From Hymenopus coronatus (lineage: Eukaryota > Arthropoda > Insecta > Mantodea > Hymenopodidae): 64,000 nucleotides of DNA. A program made the translations under genes and the position numbers. Positions 1-12,561 of this stretch are shown here, piece after piece. The DNA lies in NCBI GenBank assembly GCA_030762935.1, contig CM060900.1:107846620-107910619 (forward strand). The letters are read 5' to 3'. Numbering within the stretch: the first letter of the stretch is position 1; every line of letters starts with the position of its first letter. The notes beneath the pieces were generated by a model that did not search any database, had not been told where the DNA came from, and was given only the letters and a program-made list of their open reading frames with translations.

Positions 1-1559
1 ACATATATGTTATTTTCAGATGGATTCTGACACGAAGTCAGAAAATGTGTATGTATATGGAAAGCAGGTGTATCAGAAGGCTGTAAACATTATTGCTGCA
101 TTATGCTACTTCGTTAACGGCGAAAGAAAATCTTCAAAAACAACAATTGTCCAACAATGGAAAAATTAAAAAAAAAAATCTTATTGCAGGCTATATTCCA
201 GAAGCGGAACTTCTCAGGAAATGTTTCATGATAAAGCATTGAAACGAGCGATTAACTTTACGGAAATACAAGAGGAACCTTTTTGTAAGAAAGAGCTTTT
301 TGAGAAAAAAATTGATTGTGCTTTTTCCCGCAAATTAAAAGAACAATGCGAAAATGAAACTTTCGTAAATTCAAGTTCCATTGTGGAACAGTTGACAACT
401 GAAGCAGTTGAACAGTGCGAAAATAAAAGGTTTAATTGTTGGCACAAAATTGAAATCCAGTGTGTTTATAAAGTGCAAAGGTTTTATTCAGTGATTTGTT
501 TGTCGAATTTGAAATTTAGGGTAACAGCAATAATTTTCGAAATTATGCACTCTGGAGGAATGCAATAATTTTATACTGTCAATGTAAAGCTGACAGCAAG
601 TCATAAATGTTATATTGCATTTCAGGAGAGCAATCAGAAAGTCCAGCAGCTACTTTTCTTTCAGAGACGAGAAAATTTTCGCTCCTGTAAAAATAGTTTT
701 TGTATGTATAATTACACCCAACGACAGAACAATTATTGCTAGAATCACAATCACTAATTTCCACCATCTCAACGAAGACATTCTTCTTTTACGAACGCAT
801 ATGCACTGTATATGACTCCAGGAAGAAAATGCACGGCGTTGCCACCAGAGTGTACCACTTGCAACTTGCACGGAACCTTTAACAAAAACGCTTTGTGTCC
901 TTGCCGAGATCTCTCGGTGGTTTAGAGACTGATATTTACATTTCTTCTAACAGCCTAGTGGTATAGATCAGGCCTGTGGGCGTTAATTTACGCTGACTGG
1001 AGCATAACATACTTAATTTACCTGTTCTATGTATTGCTAAGATTACACAGTGTTAACTCAAACGTAAATACAATCTATGTTTGACGTCAGAACCTGCGTT
1101 AAATCCTGTAATATATCTGAAAGCAAACGTTTGGAGAGATGTTACAAACGGGAATTACTAACATATCGTTACTTAAATGTTATGTAACATACCTAGAATT
1201 TCGAATTTTATCACGGACTGTTCCTTAAAGGCCGGTGTTTGTTCTAATGTCTGGAGATTATCACTTTGATGAATTTCTGGAATTTTCAATATGAGTATAC
1301 CACCGACATTCCAGCCTCCAGATGTGGTATGTTGCAACCAATAATCAGGGACACTGTTAACCAAGGTATGCCGATATGATTCTAACAATAAGAAAATGTC
1401 GATATATCGTGTAATCGATATACATACTTGGTTGCTTGTGACAGCAGTTTCGAGGAACACACAATACTTGAAACACACTTGGAACTATACCTCACGGAAA
1501 CTACTGTCAGCTTTTACTTTCTCTACTACGTGCTTAATAGGAAGAAGTGTTTCATTGCA

Positions 1560-2340
1560 CCAAAAAGAAATTAATATGTTCCACTACCACCAATTTCTTT
1601 ACCTGTTCCACAAATAAACTTCTTAAGATTATTCTACCTTCTGGTCCATGGTAATCGAGATAACCATTAGCAGAGTGGTCTTAATACTTAGCTCCTCACA
1701 AGTAGAAGGGAACTAACGGAATACACTATGCTAAATTGATAGTCAAATATTTTAGAAACTGTCGCTATGTGATTGTCATTCAAATTACTTATTTGCATAG
1801 CCAGGAGTAAAACAAAAAAGGCACGGACGACTCACTGTTTGAGAAAAATGTAAATATTTTAAACTTGAATCTAATAACAAGGAATATTTCGGAAACGGTT
1901 AGCTTTACAACAAAAATGTAAAGGACATAAATTGTGTGTTTTGACGATATCTACACATTTGTGTAGTAACAAAGTTTTGTTTTTCTCTCTCTCCCTCCCT
2001 TGCTTGCAGTTTAACAGTTGTGCAAAAATAATTTAGAATGAAGAGGAATTCAGGGGTTATTCCAAGTAAATTCAAGACATACATACTTGTCTGTAATGTA
2101 AATATATTTAATATAGGTTGTTTTAATCTAGCATTAGAGCATTTTTGAGAAAATCAAAAAATTCAAAAACTTTCCGTTTAAGGCTAATTTGGGGTGGGGG
2201 ATTTTCTTGAAAATCTTCTTATTGCACTCCTTTCACCAAGTTTAGTATTTAACACACATTTCGGTTTTGAGTTTTGCTGTCTACACACAAACACACACCC
2301 ATAAGCACACACAACACACACATTGGCCTTTTTCTAGAAA
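1560..2340 (+). repeat. Dispersed repeat family D1, copy 1
   Basis: This segment aligns by eye along most of its length with 17710-18370, and in part with 44700-44945, 45890-46345 and, inverted, 48030-48500. Shared blocks include a gtttgagaaaaat stretch, an aacaaggaatat block, and a gaggaattcaggggttattcc-type block. I see no reading frame, terminal repeats or poly(A), so the element class is unknown. Pairwise similarity looks like an old family, with many indels. Confidence 0.65.
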
Positions 2341-3383
2341 TGTTTTTTATAATCAGGGTGTCTCAAACATATTTCTGGTGAAATAGGATAACAGCTCTAT
2401 CTACCAATTGTACATACGTGCTAGGGCAAATAAAATTACATATCGTGAATTCACTATAAATACATGTCCAAAGGCTACCTGAATCGAAAACAAAAATTAT
2501 TTTAGAGAAAGATCCATAAGTACGTGTTGAGGCAATACTATGAGACCCGGAGGCAAATATTATACAAACGCAAACCAAAATAATCGAAGAACCGATACTC
2601 AAATTATTTATAGAAGACATAATTCAGAATATTTATGTTCCTAACTGAGAAAGAAATATTGGGAAGAAATATCTCTCAGAAGATACGCTTGTTGGGTCAC
2701 CTAATGGGTTTTCCACAGTCTTAAGAACTCTAAGAGCAGTAGCACTTGCAAAGCTGAGTTAAACAAACCAGACAATTACGGGAAAAAAACAAGTCGTCCC
2801 GACTCATTCAAGCGTGCAGAAGATGCTCTTTAATGGAATAAGGAACAGAGCTCGGTTTTGGGTTCCGAAGCGCACACTGATACGAACACACAGAGCAGCA
2901 GCGGTATAAAGAGAGGATAGTGGGGAGGGGTTTGAGGCATAAACATGCACACACTTAAGTATAATCTGTTCCAAAAGTAGCTCATTACATGTATTGACAT
3001 TATATGTATCGTTCTAATTCCTAAAGTAAGACACTAAAACAATTGTTTCATAATAGGATTAGTAAATAAAAACGCTTTGTGCTTTTCAAATAAAGGTATG
3101 AAACTTTATACAAAAACTTCACGATAATCGTGTTAAGAGCTCTGGAAAGACAATGAAAATAAATCAACCGAACTCACTCAGAATTCATTCCAATGAATTA
3201 CAAGGCACATATTTGCTATATCGAAAGAAAAGGCTCTCCTCCTGTTACTGAAAATATGTATATGTTTGAATCATCCACAAGTTTGTTCAATATCGAACGC
3301 CTGTCCTTTCGCTCGTATTTTCGACATTTTTTCAATCTGCGCTCTCTTTCTGTGTTTACTGGTCTATTTACTAGATGTCGGTC

Positions 3384-3525
3384 CCTATGGCCGCGCTCGC
3401 TAAGTGCCGAGCTTTGGTGCTTCGTGGCGCAGGGGATCGCGTGTTCTAGTCCCGCCTTGGGCATTGGCGCTTATAAGGGATAATTATAAAGAAGGAAATG
3501 GGGTAAATAAAAAGAAAAAAACCTA
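3384..3525 (+). mobile_element. SINE-A (tRNA-headed SINE), 3'-truncated or old copy
   Basis: The head carries the family sequence ccgcgctcgctaag, then a decayed B box (cgtgttctagtcccgcc) and the cttgggcat block that follows it in all copies. The conserved 3' end (cggagtc...gactccg) is missing and the copy ends in an A-rich stretch. The B box has mutations relative to other copies, so it is probably not transcribable by pol III. Confidence 0.75.
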
Positions 3526-4404
3526 GCAGGAACTGAACAAGGCCAGGCACAGTGCAACGCGTTTCGAAACGGGCTGTAGAGACCACGCCTACTTCATCAC
3601 GGTTGTGAGAACACGCAATCCTCGTGCCTCGAAAGGAGTCATATCTGTGATATGTTATATTGTAATACCTAGTGGGAAAACAGGAGTACCTGGAGTATTA
3701 AGAAAACGGTTCAATCAGGCTACCCGTTGGGAGACATAATAAGTTGATGTATTAAGATAATTTTCTCGCGGAACTTGTAATCGTGGTGTTGGTACAGTCA
3801 CGCCATGGGGAGTAGAAGGGAAATATTTAGTGTGCTTAATAGATAAACGGTCTTATCTGGGGAAGAAATCATTTTGTTTCATTTCCTCGTCATGGTCACC
3901 GTAAGAAACCATGACCCTCATCATTGTGCTTAAGATCCTCTATTCCGAACTGAGCCAGCCGGCTTTCCTCTCAACTCCTGAACGCAACTACCATCCTCAC
4001 CGCGTCAGTGTGTGGGCGCGCGCGTGCATATGTGTGTGATTCTCCTAACGTAAAAGGTAGCAGTCCGATAATCTGTGAGCTTGGTTTTTATTATATGTGT
4101 GTTAATTACTCTTTTTAAAGTTTTTTTAAAGGTAGAATGAGCTGGAAAATGCAGTGTCGTGCGCGGGGTTTCAGTACGGATATCCCGCTTTCGTGCAATT
4201 GCCCTTTACCATAGAGCTAACATAACAACGTGACAGCAGAACATTAAATCCCCAATCTAATCGAGTATTTTCCTCAGGTAGTGCACTACGCGTCCCATTT
4301 CATAGATAACAATCTCAATGGCGACTTACAAATTAGTAAGCTTCTTTAATTCCCGGGAACACAAAGTTCGAATTTACAATGGGGAATTTAATATCCTACG
4401 GGTA
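3526..4404. other. Unassigned noncoding stretch
   Basis: No frame, repeat copy or structured element could be supported here. A short gcgcgcgcgtg stretch near 4016-4026 is the only low-complexity feature. Confidence 0.5.
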
Positions 4405-4490
4405 TGTTGTGGTGGTAATTGAATGGTTAAGGGCAAGCACACGGGAAACTGGAGTTCCGCGTTCAAATCCTGGGTATGACATTTAATTTT
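4405..4490 (+). repeat. tRNA-like SINE head, unclassified family
   Basis: An A-box-like tggttaaggg (near 4423-4432) is followed about 30 bases later by a good B box, gcgttcaaatcct. This pair has pol III type-2 spacing. The sequence differs from the SINE-A and SINE-B heads and I could not see a conserved tail, so it is a fragment of another tRNA-derived family rather than a functional tRNA gene. Confidence 0.45.
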
Positions 4491-4639
4491 ACAGCTAGCT
4501 CTATCCTGAAAACCAAACTTGGTGTTTAAGTTCGGTGTCTTCCGAAGATATGGCACGAATATTTTTAAGAAAATTCCCTCCACACCAAACTATCCTTCAC
4601 ATTAAACACATTATGAAGTTGTATTACTTTCCGCAAGGT

Positions 4640-4760
4640 CTAACGATTCTTGTTAAAATATCTATTATATGTTGAAGATGTTTTCATGGAAAATAAAACC
4701 AATATCTTGAATTTTTTGGGAGTAGCGTGCACTTCATTCGGAAGGAATTGTGTATAGTTT
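4640..4760 (-). repeat. Dispersed repeat D1, end fragment
   Basis: The block with ttcatggaaaataaaa, cttgaattttttggga and cttcattcgga matches 48110-48180 and 53190-53290 in the same orientation. Only one end of the family is present. Confidence 0.5.
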
Positions 4761-4872
4761 AATATAACTGGTGGATTACGCCCGTTAATGTGAGGTTCCG
4801 CTTGATGACCGTTATCTGGTGCGGAATCAGCAATTAGTGACTGCACACAGGCACCCACACCTACTCCAAGCA

Positions 4873-5341
4873 GAGTCCCGACGCAGCTATCTCTGCATAT
4901 AAGGTATAGCTACCATTGGACAAATACTAATGAGGTCGCTGATGACTTTCCTCATTTCTTCTCAAACAATTGCAACAGTGGGGTCGAAGTGCAGCTGTCT
5001 CATAACAGGTACGCGACCATTGGTTACAAGAGGAGAGCCATATTCTGGGAGCGCCATTGGACAAACACTAAATAAGTCACTGATTCCTACTGTCTTTTCT
5101 CACGACTTCTCAAACGATAGCAATAGTGGAGTCAAAGCGCAGCTGTCTCATAACCGGTACGCGACCATTGGTTACAAGAGGAGAGCCATATTCTGGGAGC
5201 GCCATTGGACAAACACTAAATAAGTCACTGATTCCTACTGTCTTTCCTCACGACTTCTCAAACGATAGCAATAGTGGAGTCAAAGTGCAGCGCCACCATT
5301 GGTTACAAGAGAAATGCCATTGGACAAACGCTAAGTCAGGG
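4873..5341. repeat. Minisatellite, 148-bp unit, about 3.2 copies
   Basis: The motif gcagctgtct starts at 4991 and 5139, and its decayed counterpart gcagcgccac at 5287, an exact period of 148 bases. Units contain gcgaccattggttacaagag and cgccattggacaaac. A more diverged, shorter unit precedes from about 4880. The open frames across it are by-products of the repeat. Confidence 0.9.
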
Positions 5342-5498
5342 GTGTCTTAAAAAAGTTTCCGCAGTACCCTGGGATGCTTGTGGCTGTGGTTAAAATGGGA
5401 GCCGAGCTCTGGAGGAGGAGCATAATTTATATTTAAATAATACTGTGGGAACTGTTTGCTTCAAGTCAATGCTGTCTGGTTATGCTTATTTTTTTACA

Positions 5499-5546
5499 GT
5501 GTTTAACGCTCGCTTTTACTACATATGGCACCGCAGGCGAAGGATA
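5499..5546 (-). mobile_element. SINE-B 3' end fragment
   Basis: The sequence gtttaacgctcgcttttact...ggcaccgcaggcga is the reverse complement of the tail of the SINE at 15078-15322 and matches the ends at 37448 and 53305. Only about 48 bases remain. Confidence 0.65.
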
Positions 5547-6062
5547 AGCTTGTGAAATGAAGCCAATACGTTAATCATTGAAAAGAGGTCGTTTTAGTTG
5601 AGGACATATTCCTTAATTATGATAAAATTTCAGAAAATGTAAAACAAATCTTGAACGCTTTGCACACTCCACATGTCTTCATCGTGATTCTGCGTGAGAT
5701 TTAATTACTAAATTCCAGATTCCGTGAAACAGAATGATGCTTCGAAAAACGTTAGGTGTATACTTTTAACAGGCTAAATTGGACAAAATGTCGGAGGTAA
5801 TGTTAAGGAGCCTCACTAAATGATGGCAAGAATTAGCACAGGAAACAGCTGTTTCTGCGCAGGTAGGACATAGAACCGTTAGTAAGGAAATGAAACTACA
5901 TACCTATAAATGTACAGTTGTTCCGAAATAAAAATGATGAATTAAAGGAAATCACAAATTTACCGGACAAACCCTCACGAAATGTCCGAACTGAGGGCAA
6001 AATAGTCGAACTCTGCTCCATTTCCGACAATAACTAGCGCGATCCGTTACCAACCGAACCCG
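5547..6062. other. Unassigned noncoding stretch
   Basis: A run including tgatggcaagaattagcacaggaaacag (5821-5848) looks faintly transposase-like in spirit, but I could not support a frame or family. Nothing else is seen. Confidence 0.4.
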
Positions 6063-6333
6063 CCGGTCCCCATGGCCGCGCTCGCCAAGGCGTCCGGCTT
6101 TGGTGCTTCGTAGCGCTGGGGATCGTGGGTTCGAGTCCCGCCTTGGGCATGGGTGTTATATGTTTGTGTTTATGTGTGTGTTGTAAAAGTAAGGAAACAG
6201 CAATCCAGTAATAATACAGAAAAACAAGGTTAAAGAAAAAAAGGTAAATAAAAGTAGGGTATACAGTGCCGGAGTCCCGATCAGACTCCGGTACCGCATT
6301 TAAAAAAAAGAGATAAAAAGAACAAAAAAAAAA
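6063..6333 (+). mobile_element. SINE-A, near-complete copy
   Basis: Complete head (gccggtccccatggccgcgc at the 5' end), B box gggttcgagtcccgcc, the gggtgttatatgtttgtg spacer, and the diagnostic 3' hairpin cggagtcccgatcagactccg, followed by an A-rich tail. The inverted ggagtc/gactcc stem at the 3' end recurs in every long copy and is presumably the LINE recognition structure. Confidence 0.9.
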
Positions 6334-7770
6334 CTGTGATGATTGAGCGTACTAGCGCGCACCTCACTGCGGAGACACATTTGAAACACCCGTTTTAACC
6401 GAGAGTGTGGATGTGTGCATAAATTTAATGACTTTAGAGGTTAATAAGCGACACCTAAATGTAATATAAAAGGGACATCAAAGCGCCGTAACGAAAACCA
6501 TGCAACTATAACAGCATATAGTGGTTCATTGCAATTTTGTTAGGTTGCCATTATATTAAATGACAATAATACTCACAAGTAATAGTAATCAGAAAATAAT
6601 AACCATAATAAAAAGCATCGTAATAAAATAATTTATTGGTATTATTGCTATTAATAGCAGCAGCAGCAGCACCGTTATTCGCGTATCGAATTCGCAAGTG
6701 AACAAGAGTAGTATAACAAAGCTCACGCACGTTAGTACACTCTTCCCCACCGACCTAAGTTAACTTGAAATTGCCCCGTTTAGTTCATCTCTTTTAACAC
6801 AGAAGGTGCGCTCGTGAAATATGGCGCTGTTGGGTCAGCTGGTATTCTAGTTGTGCAGAACAGGTTTCACGGCTACTCACACTGAAGATTCGCGCTTCAG
6901 GCTGAGCTGCCCCAAAACCTGCTATTCTGCTCTTATGCTGATCACTAGAGGGTGGAACCGAGTGACATTTTTCTGCGAAACGGTTCACAAAAAACGGTCA
7001 CCCGGAGTCGCCCTCTATTGATCGCCTCTATCAGTGGTAATATTAGTATGAAGTAGAGAACAGGAGTCTAATGACAACCAAACTTGTAATACAACATTAG
7101 GGAATTTTTAGTAGCAATTGTGGCTAGTGCTGAACAGTTCTGTATAGTTATATGTATTTTCGCGAGGTGGAACTAGCGCTGAATCTTTTATTGTTGCTAT
7201 TTCAAATGTCCTCTTTGTAGCATAAGTCATTACCAAAATATCCGTTAGTGGTTTGAATTGACCATTACTTCATCATAATTTTAAAGTTCTGCAACTTTCA
7301 GTTTTATCTTGTGATTGAAAGGCAAAAATGTGAAATTTTAGGTTCAGCATATAGCGTCAAGTTCTTAAATATTTGGCTATCGCTTTTCTCTTTCCATCTA
7401 TAATGAATTGTGTAATTTAGCTGTTTCTTCAAATGTTTAGTTCGATTATGAAGCTCGATAGATAAAAAATAAGCTTCGTAAGAATAATTTGTATACACAC
7501 TAATAAATAATATATGTAGAGATTATCTTGACAATATAACGCATCGGATTTTTAAAAGTAGAAATGCATCTACCGTTTTGTACTACGAATTCGCTATCGC
7601 TTCAGAGGAAAAATATTAATTCTACATATTTTGTAGCACAGAGATTAACTTTAAGCTCACCTTTAAAGAAACTTTGTTATACACACCCGTACTACCGTTA
7701 AATGTGGTAGTTTCTGTGTTCTCAAAGTGTATGCTTATGTTTTTAAATATGCGAGAGTTTGTTTTCTGTA
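6334..7770. other. Unassigned AT-rich noncoding DNA
   Basis: Contains a short (cag)n run near 6656-6671 and an inverted pair actagaggg (6946) / ccctctatt (7010) resembling the ends of the foldback element at 11550-14074, but too short and diverged to call an element. Nothing else is supported. Confidence 0.4.
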
Positions 7771-7771
7771 A

Positions 7772-7814
<43 letters not shown>
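7772..7814. repeat. C-run plus (CT)n microsatellite
   Basis: About ten C residues followed by a near-perfect CT dinucleotide run. It generates an Arg-Glu open frame on the minus strand that is an artefact. Confidence 0.95.
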
Positions 7815-7817
<3 letters not shown>

Positions 7818-7924
7818 ATATCTAGTGTAAATTACCGGGTTTCTTAGAGAGTTAAATAAAGTATCTGAGTGTTATTGTGAATTTAATGTGCTGTTAATGA
7901 TTTTTAAAAATGTAATTTTTTATG

Positions 7925-8330
7925 GCTTTTAAAGAAGACTCAGAGTGAAATTTTAAATTTCTATATTCTTGTATATATGTTTTTGAAAACGTAATTGGAT
8001 TGTATTGATGTTTTACTAACACGAATAAAAATTTTAATTTAAACTTGAAAAGTGCTTTGCAAACTATACATTATTTCATAAATTATATTGTGTAAATATA
8101 TTGCATAATCAAAATATTCCATATGCCTCAAAATTTTAGAAAATTGGTTTGTTTTCTTTGAGTAGGAGCTTTGAACCACACACAAAATTTTATGAGTTGA
8201 TATTTCATAACATTTATTACTTAACTGTGGTCATTTTTAAAATGTCAGAAGTTTCAATCTCTAAAGTTAATCATTTTGTCATAAAAAGCATGTTTTAACA
8301 AATTGATATTTGTGCTAGAATAATTGTGTC
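7925..8330 (+). repeat. Dispersed repeat D2, segment X, copy A
   Basis: Aligns with 21045-21440: shared blocks include atatattgcataa, gagctttgaaccac and the ctctaaagttaatca / ctccaaaattaacca pair. In copy A segment X lies upstream of segment Y (8680-9620), whereas at 20390-21440 it lies downstream, so the two loci are permuted. Confidence 0.65.
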
Positions 8331-8679
8331 GCGTGGAATATTACTATAGACACTTCTAGTTGCTAAGAATTAGATTATTCGATCTTTAAGTGGCTGTAGT
8401 GTCCGAGTCGTGTGTGAATATTTAAATGTTGACACTCCATGCATGCCATTTGCTAAGCGATTTTCGAATTTGTGATTGGTTGTAGTCAAAATTTCGCTCC
8501 CAGAGTCCCTTAATCAAAAGATGGTACTATTAAGAAAATAATCGTATATTACTTTATAAAGCTATTGAATAAAGGATCAGAGCTCTTGTATATTCTTTAA
8601 GAGTTTCACACAGATATTTTAAATAATCGTAGTTTGAGATAATGGGTCAGGAAATTGAGATTTGATACTGGCGGGATGG

Positions 8680-9620
8680 AGCTTTCAATCTGCCTTAAGG
8701 TGATACATCTGTGAAATTTTACCAAAAACTGTGAAGGTTTAAAAAAGTATGTTTTTTAATAATAAAATAACTTTAATTGTAAACTTTAAGAAAATATATC
8801 GTTTTTTTTTCCATTAGGCGCATTTAACTACCAACTAACTGAAGCTTGCTGCTCCCCATGGCCGCGCTCGTTAAAGTGCCTCGCTTTGGTGCTTCATGGC
8901 GCAGGAGATCGTGGGTTAGAATCCCGCCTTGGGCATGAGCAAAACTATAATTAAATAAGAAACAAGGAAGAGTTGGCAAAATGGGATAAAAGAGAGAGGA
9001 AAAAGGTATAAAGCTTCGGAGACCTGACAAGATTCCGGAACTGTATTAAAAAATAAAAAAATAAAAAAAAAAAAAAAAAAAAAAAATAAAAAAAAAAAGC
9101 TTTAATTGTGCAGGTATATACTTATTAACAGGTAGGCCCAACATCAAGCCATGTTTTCTGGTACATATTTTTCAAATACTCTACCATACTCAAAATGTTG
9201 CACACTATGCAATGTTTTACTAGTTTCTTTGTTTTTTACTGTCTCTAAAAATACATTAAAGAAAATGTTCATATATTTTTCCGAAATAATGCTCCAATTT
9301 TGTGAAATATGTTGTATTTTTAAAATAATTTGGGAACAGTATGAAAACTAAACATTTTTTCTTTAATAATGTTGGTTAATATAAAAAATATAATATAACT
9401 GTGTTTGTAAACTCATTCACCGAAAACCTTGATTTTTATGTGAATATGCTAAAATGCATAGCGTTACTCGGTTTAGTAGAGCAATGAATTTAGACAATAA
9501 CAAATTATTATTTATATAACCATGCAGGCTATAATTTTGATACCTGGCAAAAATATCACTATTATTATATATAATACTTGGTATAAATGTCAATAAGAGT
9601 TTTGTACACTGTGGATTTTC
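8680..9620 (+). repeat. Dispersed repeat D2, segment Y, copy A, split by a SINE
   Basis: Flanks 8680-8847 and 9097-9620 are together collinear with 20390-21050. Shared blocks include ggtgatacatctgtgaaat/ggtgatgcatctgtgaaat, actaccaa(c/t)taact, and aatataaaaaatataa. The intervening 8848-9096 is absent from copy B and is a SINE. Confidence 0.75.
8848..9096 (+). mobile_element. SINE-A inserted in D2 copy A
   Basis: Head ccccatggccgcgctcg, mutated B box (gggttagaatcccgcc), degenerate 3' hairpin and a ~35-base A-rich tail. The sequence aagctt stands directly before the element (8842-8847) and again after the tail (9097-9102), and the uninserted paralogue at 20390-21440 has it once, so this is a target site duplication. 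The B-box changes suggest an older copy. Confidence 0.88.
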
Positions 9621-9639
9621 CATAAGACAATACATAGTC

Positions 9640-10323
9640 ATCTGCTGTAAGTTGTGCGGAAACGAAGTGAAATAAACGTAGGAAAAGAATGGAGTAATCA
9701 GAGGTCGGAGTTCCCGTTTCTTTTGATACCAGACAAGAGGGAACAAAACAAATGCTAGCAGCATTTTCGTTAATGAAGAAAAATCGTGCCCCACGAAAAG
9801 GGGAAGCCAACAAGAGCAAGCTAGAAAATTAGAGAATTTGGGTTAAATCCTGGGAACAGTGGAGTGCAGTAAATGCCATTTTTATTTCCAATAATTATCT
9901 GTAATTCTGATTATTTTAGGTTAGGTATTGCATTGTTTATTTGAGTTTATGTTGATTATCAAGCAGTTATGTATAGTCGAAAGCAAAAACTCGTACTTAA
10001 GCTTTTGGTTCCCAGTAGTGCTTTTTTCTTTATTATTATTGGCATAATCCCCTTATCAGTTGTCACACCTAGCCGATTTCTTATTGGACTGAAGAAAATG
10101 CGTCGAAGGGTGGGAAACTGAAGCATTTTGCCTTAGTGACTCGTGAAACCCACGCCAAATGTTTCCGTCTCTCATTGGTTGTATGTAAAAATGCAACGAA
10201 ACCTTAACCAAGGAACAGAGATCGTTTCTGATTCAGGAACGAAGGGAAGGGTGAGGATGTAAGAGAAATGCAGTGGTTGGATGAAATTTTGTACAGTGTT
10301 AGATAAAATTTCCTTATCTTCTT

Positions 10324-10359
<36 letters not shown>

Positions 10360-11500
10360 TTTAAATAGAATAAATACATGCGCAACAAACCAAAAATGAA
10401 CTAAAGGAAGAAATACCACGATAAGTCTGTTATTGCAGACAAAAGTAAAGTAATTTGTAAGGAATTGAGAAATACAGAAATGAATCACAAAATAAACAGC
10501 ATTTAAAAAGACGCGTTTTCGCATTACTTGAAAGGGTTTGCAACGTCCTTTATAGCTTTCTTCATATGCATTTACCTGCAAAACGTTGGTAATAAAATGT
10601 ATTTAGGATAATCTTAATTCCGAAGTGATTATGGAAAGGTAGAAGCAGAACAAAATGTTCAGTGCCATAGTTGAGACGCGTGGAATTTCTCTGCCATCTG
10701 AACTACTAGTTCCGTGTTCGTCTCTCATGAAAATTCCCATGTGACCCGAATTTTTTCAGAGTAAACAAGACGCTATTCAACGTCTCTTTAGATAACATAC
10801 CCCAATATCTACCTTCATATTTTTACATTCTAATTCTACCCTTACTTCCTGCGGAAGAACAGTTAATAAACCTGTATTGATTACGTTTCCTTAACGAATC
10901 AAAAACAGTCTTGGACCCTAGCCCCTGGTGCACACCCGCCATTGCAAAAAAGAGTGTGCCAGTCAACTTGGCTAGACCCAGGTGGAGCCACGAATGTTGG
11001 AGGAGCTGCTTAACAAATCTTACCAACTTAACACAGAGCCATTATATCGGAGCTTTTTTATGCTCATGACTGTACGTGAAATTCTTTATTACCGAGCAAT
11101 CGGAGAACATTACCGCTAAACAAATACATGTTCGATGCTATGAATTAATCATTTCTTTACGGTATCAATTCACACAGTTTTAAATCCTGTTTTGATGTAA
11201 GCTATGCATTATGTGATACCACTGTAATATAACTCCTAACTGCATGGGCAGTTTTGAAACGTAAAGCTTTCTCTTGCTTACAGAAAAACTCACAAGCTTA
11301 TATTGGATTCGGCTCGTGCGGTATTACATGAGTACGTAATAGGCTAAATATTGTTCACAATTACAAAGTTTTAAATGTTAATTCCTGTAAAAGTCGCAAA
11401 CATCCATACAAAATTAATGTTTACACATCCACAAATTTGGGATTAAGGTACTAGATTAAAGTTTACTATTATCAGTCCTTTTATTTTTGCGACCTCCCCC
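9640..11500. other. Unassigned noncoding stretch with an (AT)n run
   Basis: An (AT)n microsatellite occupies about 10327-10358. No coding frame with family resemblance or repeat partner was seen elsewhere in this stretch. Confidence 0.5.
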
Positions 11501-11504
11501 CCCT

Positions 11505-11545
11505 CTCTCTCTCTCTCGCTCTCTGTCTCTCCTCTTCTCTATCTC
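11505..11545. repeat. (CT)n microsatellite
   Basis: Imperfect C-run plus CT repeat directly outside the left end of the foldback element at 11550. Confidence 0.9.
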
Positions 11546-12561
11546 ATGACTAGAGGGCGGATCCAGGTGGCTGTTTTCTGTGAGGTTGACTTACCTTGTA
11601 CTGTAGTCTGTGTGTGTTGAAGGGGAGAAGGTGAGTCCCGATGCCAACAACAGGCATCTGCCTGCCTGCCTGCCTGCCTGCCTGAGTGCTCGTACAGGTT
11701 GTATCAAACAAATGTGTACACTTTACTGTACTTGACGACTGTTAATGTATTTATTCCATTATTGAACACTACATTTTACGTAGAGGTACAGTAAATAATA
11801 CATAGTCAATACATTGCAGGGGACAACAAGGTATATTCAGAGATTGTCGAAAGCGAATGCTCTACATCTCTCACTTAAACAAAAGGAATATCGTGAGAAA
11901 CATCACAACACGTAATATATTTATACACTTTTTGATTTATAAAGGTCGGTTTATTTTTGCAGCAAGGCATCTCGCACAGCATAAAAACAGTATTTTTTTT
12001 TCCAACACATTCTGAAGTTTATCGTTCGCTTTTTTCCTAACTTCTCGTCTTTTACTTCCTTGATGTTTGCATATACTTCTTCTACTATGTGGTATAAACA
12101 TAAAACATAAAAGAAATGAACGATAAACTTCAGAATGAGTAAGAAAGGTATGCTGGTTTTTCAATAATATGTGCCATGCGAGATGTCTTACACAAAAATA
12201 AACCGATCCTTCCAGATCAAAAAGTGTAAGAAATATATCAGGCATTGACATAATGCATTATTCGTATGCACTTGTTGTTACGTCTTGCGATGTCGAAAGC
12301 AATTTCTCATTATATATCTTTAGTTTAAGTGAGAAACGTAGAACATTCACTTTCGACAATCTCCGCATATCCCTTATTGTCTACTGCAATGCATTGCCTA
12401 TGTTGTATTCACTTACCTATATGTAAAATGTAATGTTAATGGAATAAACACATTAACAGTTGTCAAGTATTGTATAGTGCACGCATTCTTTTGATACAAC
12501 ATGTAGCAGGCAGGCAGGCAGGCAGGTGCCTGTTGTTGACATCAGGACTCACCCTCTCTCC

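Noticed and set aside
20..568. Possible exon: ttattttcag acceptor at 10-19, then 49 open codons, and a 115-codon frame at 221-568
   Set aside because: The first part ends in a stop at 167-169, the second shows no domain, and no donor site pairs with them. The window edge prevents testing.
6946..7020. Small MITE with actagaggg/ccctctatt ends
   Set aside because: The inverted match is about nine bases and no second copy was found, so it is only noted as a possible relative of the foldback ends.
9417..9819. 125- and 84-codon minus-strand frames
   Set aside because: They overlap each other, lie partly in repeat D2 and have no motif.
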